Source of the DNA: Casuarius casuarius
Taxonomy: Eukaryota; Chordata; Aves; Casuariiformes; Casuariidae
Length of the DNA stretch: 64,000 bases
Direction: 5' to 3'
Assembly: GCA_003342895.1 (NCBI GenBank)
Contig: PTFA01000092.1
Location: 599,237 to 663,236, forward strand
A program made the translations under genes and the position numbers. Below, piece by piece: positions 54,201 through 64,000 of the stretch. The notes under the pieces were generated by a model. That model was not told the DNA's origin, ran no database searches, and saw nothing but the letters and a program-made list of their open reading frames with translations. Numbering within the stretch: the stretch's first letter is position 1; every line of letters begins with the position of its first letter.

Positions 54201-55660
54201 TTTCTTGTTGCGTTTGAAGCTTTCCGGGCGCTAACGCTTTCCTACGCGCCGTGGTGCGGCCCGAGCCCCGCCGGCACCGCGAGACGCCCGGCCGAGCCGC
54301 GGCAGCCGAGCCTGGAGCAAACGGAAGAGAAATCTTTTGGCCGGGAAGCGAGGGGCTTGCAGAGCCACGGCCCAGGCTTAGCTTGCTGAGCACCTCTGTC
54401 TCGAGTCTGCGATCACGGCGTGGGTTTTTTGGCCTCTTTTTTTTTTTTTAAGATTGGCAAATGGGCTTGCAAAGAGAGAAAAGCCAGAGACAGGCAGCTC
54501 CTAGCAGCAAGTTCAAGCGTGCACCAAGCAACGGAGCGTCGGCCACCGCCTCCCGGCCTCCCCGCTTACGGGAAGGCGCCCGTTGACCCGCTCGAGGGTT
54601 TCCAGGAACAATTCGAAATCGCTTTTGCAGAAGGGAGAAAAAGAAGGTGCAGGGCAGCGCCTGCCTTACCTGCAGCCCCGCGGTGCCCCGGGCAGCAGCG
54701 AGCGGGCGTCCGCGCCGCCCCCGCTCCCGCTTTTATGGCCCTTCTCGCCGCGCGGCTCAGCTGAGCCGGGCTGCGCGCGAGCTGCCGCACTCGCACTGGC
54801 TTCCTGTTTGTTCAGCGCGAGCGGCTGCGGTAAAATTTCCATTACACGCTGGACAGACGGGGCGGCGAGAAGGGGTGAAGAAAAGAAAGAAAGAAAGAAA
54901 GAAAAAAAATAGCGTTCTAGTGCTTCTCTCGATTTGCTAGAAAATAAGGAAACGCGCGGCTCCGGGGAGGCGGGAGGGATTCCCAGGCGGCAGCCGTGGT
55001 GGCTCCCCAGCTGCGGGAACTGCGGCGTTTCCCGCGCCGCTCGCCCCCGGTGCTGGCTGCTGCGGGAGCCCCGGCCTCAGCCCCGCACCCCAGAGACCCT
55101 CGCTTTCACCTCCCCCCCAACTCCCCCCAAAATGCTTTTCCCAAATGCCGCCTCTCCGAGCGGAGCCCAGGCTCGGGGTGGGTTTCTCCATCCCCTTCCC
55201 CCCCCCCATGGCCAGGCCCGCGGAGGCAGCAGGTCCCCCCGACCCCGGGATGCCCAAACTGGGGCACAGAGCAGCGCCGGGGTCTCGCGGCTCTGAGCGG
55301 GGCAGAACCGCAGGGCAATGATGTTAATTTTAGTTTTTAAATCTTTCGTTAAGCCTTGACAGGCCCAGAAAAGCCACTTTGGAAACACAAAGGGAAAGGT
55401 GGGAAGCGGGCTGTGAAATGGGTGATGCTACGGCAGGATCCGGGCACCTCGGTGCCGGCACCGCTCGGTCCGGAGGAGAGGAGTGTGTTGGCCGGGCCGG
55501 GGCTGACGGGGGAGCGGAGCTCCTCGCCCGTGGTGCGGATCCCCCCGGGGTCCCCGCGGTCGGAGCTGGTGGCACAATCGTGACCCCCTTGGCTGCAGTG
55601 CGGGCAGCGATGAGCGCGGGAAATGCTGCCGCTACCGTTCGTAAGAGAAAATAAGGCAGG
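54201..55660. other. CpG-rich intergenic stretch
   Basis: GC-rich unique DNA with a short (GAAA)n repeat at 54879-54909. The open frames on both strands are GC-driven and unrecognised. Confidence 0.5.
54879..54909. repeat. (GAAA)n microsatellite
   Basis: GAAA units running into an A-rich tail on the + strand. Confidence 0.85.
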
Positions 55661-55664
55661 GGCA

Positions 55665-56460
55665 GCTGCATGCTTGTTTTTTTTTTTTTTTTCCCCCCCC
55701 CATCCTGTTTGTTAGAAGTGGAGAGGGAATATTTCAGATCCAAGGTTGCTCCCTCTGCACTCAATCTTGTGTTCTTCCAACCAGGCTTTTTCCAGCGCGC
55801 GGCTGCCTTAGAGGTGCCCCGGCCGCCACATCCATGTGATGCTCCCGAGGGATCCCAGCACAGGCAGCGAGTCCTGCGCTCGGCGCGAGCAGCCTCACCG
55901 GCGCCCCGGGACGCCCGCGTCCGCAGCCCCTGCGGCTGGGTGCCCCCAGCTCACGGTGCTGCTGGAAAAAACCCTCCGTGCAGTAATTATTTGACTCTCT
56001 CAGCAGCTATCATCTCTCTATCTGCCTGCCTATTGCATTGGAGCATGCTGCTACTCTGATCACCTGCAATATGCTCTGCAAATTATCATTAATATGAAAG
56101 AATCATTTCCTACTAATTAATATTAAAAAAAAAGAGGCAACAGGGAGGATGGATGAAGCAGCTCAACCTTGCAAACCTATCAATCAGCAGGGCACTGGAA
56201 AATGAAACAGCAACATCTGCAAAGTCCTGGAGCCGCTGCTACCTCCTTTTGGGGAAGTTGTACAGAATTTCAAGGTGCGTTGTGATTTTATTGGCTAACG
56301 AGCAGTATAAAACAGGAGGAAAGCAAGCCAGACGAGCTTGGGGCGGCTGCTAAAAGCCATCGAATGTGTGCGTGCAAAACCCTGCAAGTGCCATAACCAA
56401 GTTTTTGCACCTCCCAGTGAACAGACCCCTCATCCAGCTAAAATAATACGATTAATGGCC
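55665..56460. promoter_or_regulatory. Long AT-rich island; conserved non-coding element candidate
   Basis: After a T/C homopolymer tract (55677-55702), unique sequence resumes and becomes AT-rich at 55970-56460. It holds AGTAATTATT, AAATTATCATTAAT, ACTAATTAAT and CTATCAATCAGC, a dense set of homeodomain/PBX-type cores in about 200 bases (55980-56190). There is no credible open frame. It is the largest such island between CRH2 and UCKL1 and the best candidate for a developmental enhancer. The claim rests on motif density and contrast with the flanks. Confidence 0.4.
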
Positions 56461-56684
56461 CCACACCAAGCAGGGGCTTGGCCACAGCTGAAACGCGGCA
56501 CTGAGCATTTTCACGGCCAGCTGCGATCCCCACCCAGGCTGGGGCAGCGAGGCGAGCGAGGTGACCGCGCCGAGCGTGGTTTAGCCACTGGGGCCACCCC
56601 GCATGTCCCCATGCCGGGCCCGCGAGCTGTGGTGCCTCGGTTGTGCCTGCGCTTTCCGTTAGTCTGCTGAACTATTGCCTGAAC

Positions 56685-57010
56685 CTTTTCCTTGTTGCAA
56701 TGTGTTGGTTCAGTTTATGGGCTAACAGGGTCAAATGAGCCTTCATGTAGGTTTGGTGAGGTGGGATGGACTCTCTAAAATGTCTTTTTGATTTTTATAG
56801 ATGTCTCTGGGGCAAGTGAGCTTGACCAAGGATGACTTTAAGCAAGAGCGAGTGTGAATTTAATGCAAGATGTCAGTGAAGCAGGTTCCAGCGCGGCTCT
56901 GTGTTGGCCCAGGTAACCGCGTCAGTCTGCGAGGGGTCGGGTGTATCGGCTGGTTGCAGGGTTTAAATACAGCCTCATGCAACAGCTGGAAACTTTTTCC
57001 CTTTTTTCAG
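56685..57010. promoter_or_regulatory. AT-rich island; non-coding element candidate
   Basis: Unique AT-balanced tract with TTTTTGATTTTTATAG and GAATTTAATGC, between CpG-rich flanks. Function is inferred from composition only. Confidence 0.25.
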
Positions 57011-57095
57011 GGCAGTTCTGATACTGACTGCTGAAAAGCCGCCTCTCCTCGTGGCGCAGCTTTTTTTGAAAGCAAGTCAAGGCCTGCGAGAGGCT

Positions 57096-57127
57096 GTCGG
57101 GAACAAATTCCGTCGGGAACAAATTCC
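57096..57127. repeat. 16-bp perfect tandem duplication
   Basis: GTCGGGAACAAATTCC occurs twice with no spacer, at 57096-57111 and 57112-57127. Confidence 0.92.
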
Positions 57128-57599
57128 CGCATTTAGCCCAACCAGGGACGAAGCAGGTTTTTGCAGCCGGCCCCGGCTGCAGCCCGGGGAGCCGTGGGGC
57201 GCGCGGCCGGTCCTACCCCGCGGCGCTGCCCTGCTCGGAGCAGCCCACTCCTGCGACGAATTGCCGCGGTCTCAGCTGAGCGGCGGGTTTCAGCCCCCAG
57301 TTCTGCCTCTTTTGGACCACGTAGGAACCGAAGGGGTGGAAAAGGTGGGAGGGAAACGAGGCGTTTGCTCAGGCCGCCCCGCTGCTGTGGCAAGCGCAAC
57401 TTCACCCCCAACGCGCCGGCCACGACAGGCCTGCGTGTGCGCGTTGGTGGTCAAGGAGACATTGAGACATTGTTCTCAGGGTTTTTTTGTTTGTCTTTTT
57501 TTTTTAAACCGCTCTGGTCTATTCTTAGCGCCGAGGGGCCGGTGCAGCAGGGCCGGCCAGCGCCGCGGCAGCCGCGCGGGGCAGGAAGCCGAGCGCCAT

Positions 57600-58070
57600 G
57601 CTCATGGTGGGTCCCAGGGAAGCCGCCATTACGGTGGCACAGGCCGGGCACCGGCGGCCGAGGGGGCAGAGCCGAAGCCGCGAGGCCGGCGCGGCTCTGC
57701 CTGGCATGGAGCAGCCCCCGGGACCCACCGAGAGCAAGGAAAAGGCGGCCGGGGCCCAGCCGGAGCCAGCCTCCCACGCGGTTTTTCCGCTGCGGCATTT
57801 GCTGCCAGCAGGTGCTTGTAAACAAGGCAAAGCGCCGGCGGAGGAAGGGTGGGGACAGGGGGCCACCGCCATCTCGGCCCCCACCGCCATCTCGGCCCCT
57901 GCCGCCGCCTCCAAGATGGCGCCGCGCCCGGCCCAGCCGCCTCCAAGATGGCGCCGGGGATGGCGGGAGGGAGGCGGACGGGGTGGTTTGAGCCTGGCAG
58001 GGCTGGGTGGAAGTGTGGTGCTGCTGGGGTAAAATTGGGGGGGGGTTTCGTGAGGTAAAAGGTGGCTTTG
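57600..58070. promoter_or_regulatory. CpG island with divergent YY1-type motifs; orphan promoter candidate
   Basis: Within a CpG-rich block, CCGCCATCTCGG occurs twice (57866-57877 and 57884-57895) and CCAAGATGGCGCC twice (57911-57923 and 57943-57955). Both match the YY1 consensus AANATGGCG, the first pair on the minus strand and the second on the plus strand. YY1 sites of this form typically sit just inside TATA-less housekeeping promoters. The divergent arrangement suggests a bidirectional start. No protein gene begins here that I can recognise; a primary transcript for mir-1388 (minus, 4.3 kb away) or a lncRNA is possible. Confidence 0.45.
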
Positions 58071-58092
58071 GCGAGGTCTGGTGTGATCTGCT

Positions 58093-58151
58093 GGGGAAAA
58101 AAAGGGAAAAGGGAAAAGAAAAAAGAAAAAAGAAAAAAGAAAAAAAGAAAA
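58093..58151. repeat. A/G-rich purine tract, (GAAAAA)n
   Basis: GGGAAAA units pass into GAAAAAA units. Homopurine runs of this kind can form triplex DNA; no gene is attached. Confidence 0.85.
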
Positions 58152-58486
58152 TGTGGCTCCACCAGGCAAAAGCAGGCGGCACTGCCGGTCCCCAGGCTGC
58201 AGCCACGGTGCCGCCCTCAATGAAGGGCGATGGAGACGAGGTGCTTTGGGCACCGTGGGCTCTTCGCCCCAGCCCAGGGCTGCCATGGCCTTGTCCCCCT
58301 CGGGGTCCCTCCCTCGCACCCGGCGCCGGCTGCCCCAGCCGAACCCCCGGCCGCCGCGCCGCCGCCCCTGGCGCTTATGAGCCTTCCTCCCGCCCACGCG
58401 GGTACTATTTTTAGCTGGCGTCGATGGCGCGTCGGTGCTGGCTCCGAGCGTGGCTTTGGCGCAGAGGGCTCGGGCTTGCACCCGCG
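58152..58486. other. CpG-rich intergenic stretch
   Basis: GC-rich sequence up to the gap with no recognised gene. Overlapping frames are GC-driven. Confidence 0.5.
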
Positions 58487-58541
58487 NNNNNNNNNNNNNN
58501 NNNNNNNNNNNNNNNNNNNNNNNNNNNNNNNNNNNNNNNNN
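58487..58541. other. Assembly gap (55 N)
   Basis: A run of 55 N in the middle of a CpG island. Open frames crossing it are not reliable. Confidence 1.
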
Positions 58542-58964
58542 CCCGGCAGGAGCCTGCTCCAGGCCCCATTTGCTTGTCTCGGCCTGTGCGAAGCTGCCAC
58601 GTTTCTACGTTGACTCATGCAGGGAAGGAAACCACGGGGTGCTCGGCCACGCGGGCCACCGCCCGCTCTGGCTCCGTCCCCGTCCCCGTCCCCGTCCCCC
58701 ACTCGGGGCCTGCCCGCGGCTTCCTGCCGCCAGCGGCGAGCCCCGCTCCGCTCTGCCACGCTGGCGCGGCCCCGGCGCCCCGGGAGCACAGCCCTCCCTT
58801 TCAGTCTGGCTGCTCGGCTGAACCAGGGGCTAAAGCGTGGTTTGATTCAGGCTGTGTGTCCACAGCGCGGGAACCGGAGCGCCTTTGCACCCGTTTGCTC
58901 CCTGCCGCGGCCGTGGCAGACAGCAAACTGCTCACGGAGCCACCAACCACCGGCTCCATTCAAG
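58542..58964. other. GC-rich intergenic DNA below UCKL1
   Basis: CpG-rich sequence with a short (CCCCGT)n run at 58674-58699. No gene is seen. Confidence 0.5.
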
Positions 58965-59261
58965 AAAACCAGAGAAAAATTTTATTGTTTTTTCTTTATA
59001 AAATATCTCCAATAAGTTATATAGGCAAATATTTAAATTAAAATAAATTAACTCCACTCTACCCTGGGACACATGGCTGTCCACAGGGTCAAACTAGGAT
59101 TTGTGTTTCTTTGAAAAAATATGCCCTAGATCTCCAATGTAAGATTTGAAAAAAATATCTATGCGTGGTGAAGAGGAGGGAGAAATCTCTCTGCAATGGA
59201 CAGGAAAGGGTTAAGGTGCGGTGCTGAAGCTGCCTGTCTCCAGTGGCATCTCCAGGTCCAG
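58965..59261 (-). other. UCKL1: UCKL1 3' UTR (inferred) with AATAAA signal
   Basis: From the stop codon at 59262-59264 the minus strand runs through AT-rich sequence to AATAAA at 58981-58986, then into CpG-rich DNA. Cleavage near 58965 would give a 3' UTR of about 300 bases. Confidence 0.65.
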
Positions 59262-63152
<3,891 letters not shown>

Positions 63153-64000
63153 CTGAAAAGCAAACACAACGTCAGAAGCGCTCCAGGCGAGGCCTGCCCG
63201 AAGGCTGGAGTGCAGCACACGGCCAGAGCCATCCTCCCAGAGCTCATCACACTGCAAACACGCACAAGGGTCATCCAGCCGAGCCACGTGAGCGGCCAGC
63301 CCTGCCCGGACACCCGTGATGGCAAAGGGACCTCCCTGCACTAAAAGGGCAGGGAAAAGGTGGTCAGTGGAGCCAGAGCTGGAGGCAGGAGGCCTCACAG
63401 CCCAAGGACTTGCTCCTTTCCCTCTAGGCAGCTGTGACACGCCAGGCTTTGCCCTCCAGATTCCGCAGGCTGGGAAGAAAATTTCCACGGAAAACAAAGC
63501 CAAAACATCCTTCTGCTTGGGAATCTTTATCTGGCTACAGGCTGGTGATGGATCCTGAACTCACTGGGTGAGGAGGAGCCATTCCACAATTTTCTCTGGC
63601 TTAGAAGACATGAGATGGACGTCACTAGGAACGGGACACTGAGCCAGGCCACCTGCACTGGCACACGGCTCGATCAGATAGGACAGAGTCACGGGGATGG
63701 CTCTGCTGACCTGCGAGGGACGGAGAAACCAGGCTGCATTGAGGTTGTTTCGGAGAGCGTCTGCCCCATTCAGAGAGAGTCAAATCAATACCAAACTGGG
63801 AACAGCTTCAAGACTTTACTGCTGGACAGCCCTGGCTCTGTGTGACTCATCTCCACATAACTAATAGGGCTGAGAGCTATTCCTGGATCAAGGGAACACC
63901 ATTCACTAGGAGGCTCACAATGGATCCCCATTAGTCACCGCTCTATTTGAGAGCAATAGTAATGAGATGAAGGTCACATCTATCTGGCTCTCATAAGGCT
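63153..64000 (-). other. UCKL1: UCKL1 intron upstream of the first visible exon
   Basis: No sequence resembling the HVHSQLEERE end of the kinase domain was found on the minus strand up to the right edge. The stretch is treated as intron; no other gene was recognised. Confidence 0.65.

Noticed and set aside
56030..56100. Second microRNA-like hairpin (GGAGCAT paired with ATGCTCT)
   Set aside because: Only about six contiguous pairs with a large loop; not a credible precursor compared with mir-1388.
57451..58481. Long open frames of 251-318 codons on the minus strand
   Set aside because: They run through a CpG island, a homopurine tract (giving Phe/Leu runs) and do not resemble a protein.

Overview
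The window is vertebrate nuclear DNA, most likely from a bird or a close sauropsid. Intron-exon genes with GT/AG junctions are visible, interspersed repeats are scarce, and the GC-rich half holds a second corticotropin-releasing hormone gene (CRH2) and a mir-1388 hairpin. To my knowledge both are absent from placental mammals but present in birds and other vertebrates. DNAJC5 next to UCKL1 matches the gene order of human 20q13.33.

Layout. Bases 1-40110 are AT-rich and belong to DNAJC5 (+ strand). A GC-rich left edge may be the end of a non-coding first exon. A very long intron 1 follows, with a splice-flanked candidate exon at 18347-18415 and a CpG-rich patch at 22440-22740. The four coding exons at 27128-32720 encode a complete 198-residue protein, and an apparent 3' UTR of about 7.4 kb ends at a cluster of three AATAAA signals near 40029-40093. 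From 40.1 to 46.5 kb the GC content rises and isolated N bases become frequent. Here lie weak traces of an unidentified spliced + strand gene, the best being a phase-0 exon at 44225-44320. At 47.7-48.8 kb on the minus strand is a compact CRH2 gene: TATA box, short 5' UTR intron, single coding exon, amidated CRF-family peptide at the C-terminus. Its upstream side holds a duplicated TATA/E-box module and a TG-rich minisatellite. From 50 to 58.5 kb is a gene-poor, CpG-rich stretch with AT-rich islands that resemble conserved non-coding elements, the mir-1388 hairpin (53588-53660, minus) and a CpG island with divergent YY1-type motifs near 57.9 kb. From 58.97 kb to the right edge is the 3' part of UCKL1 (minus): seven coding exons covering the C-terminal uracil phosphoribosyltransferase-like region and the stop codon. 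The kinase half and the promoter lie outside the window.

Function. DNAJC5 is a synaptic-vesicle Hsp70 co-chaperone, CRH2 a secreted stress/pituitary-type neuropeptide and UCKL1 a pyrimidine-salvage enzyme, so the three are neighbours and not a pathway. The regulatory-looking DNA between CRH2 and UCKL1 is the part least explained by coding genes. Homology statements rest on recognising the proteins by eye; no alignment or search was run.
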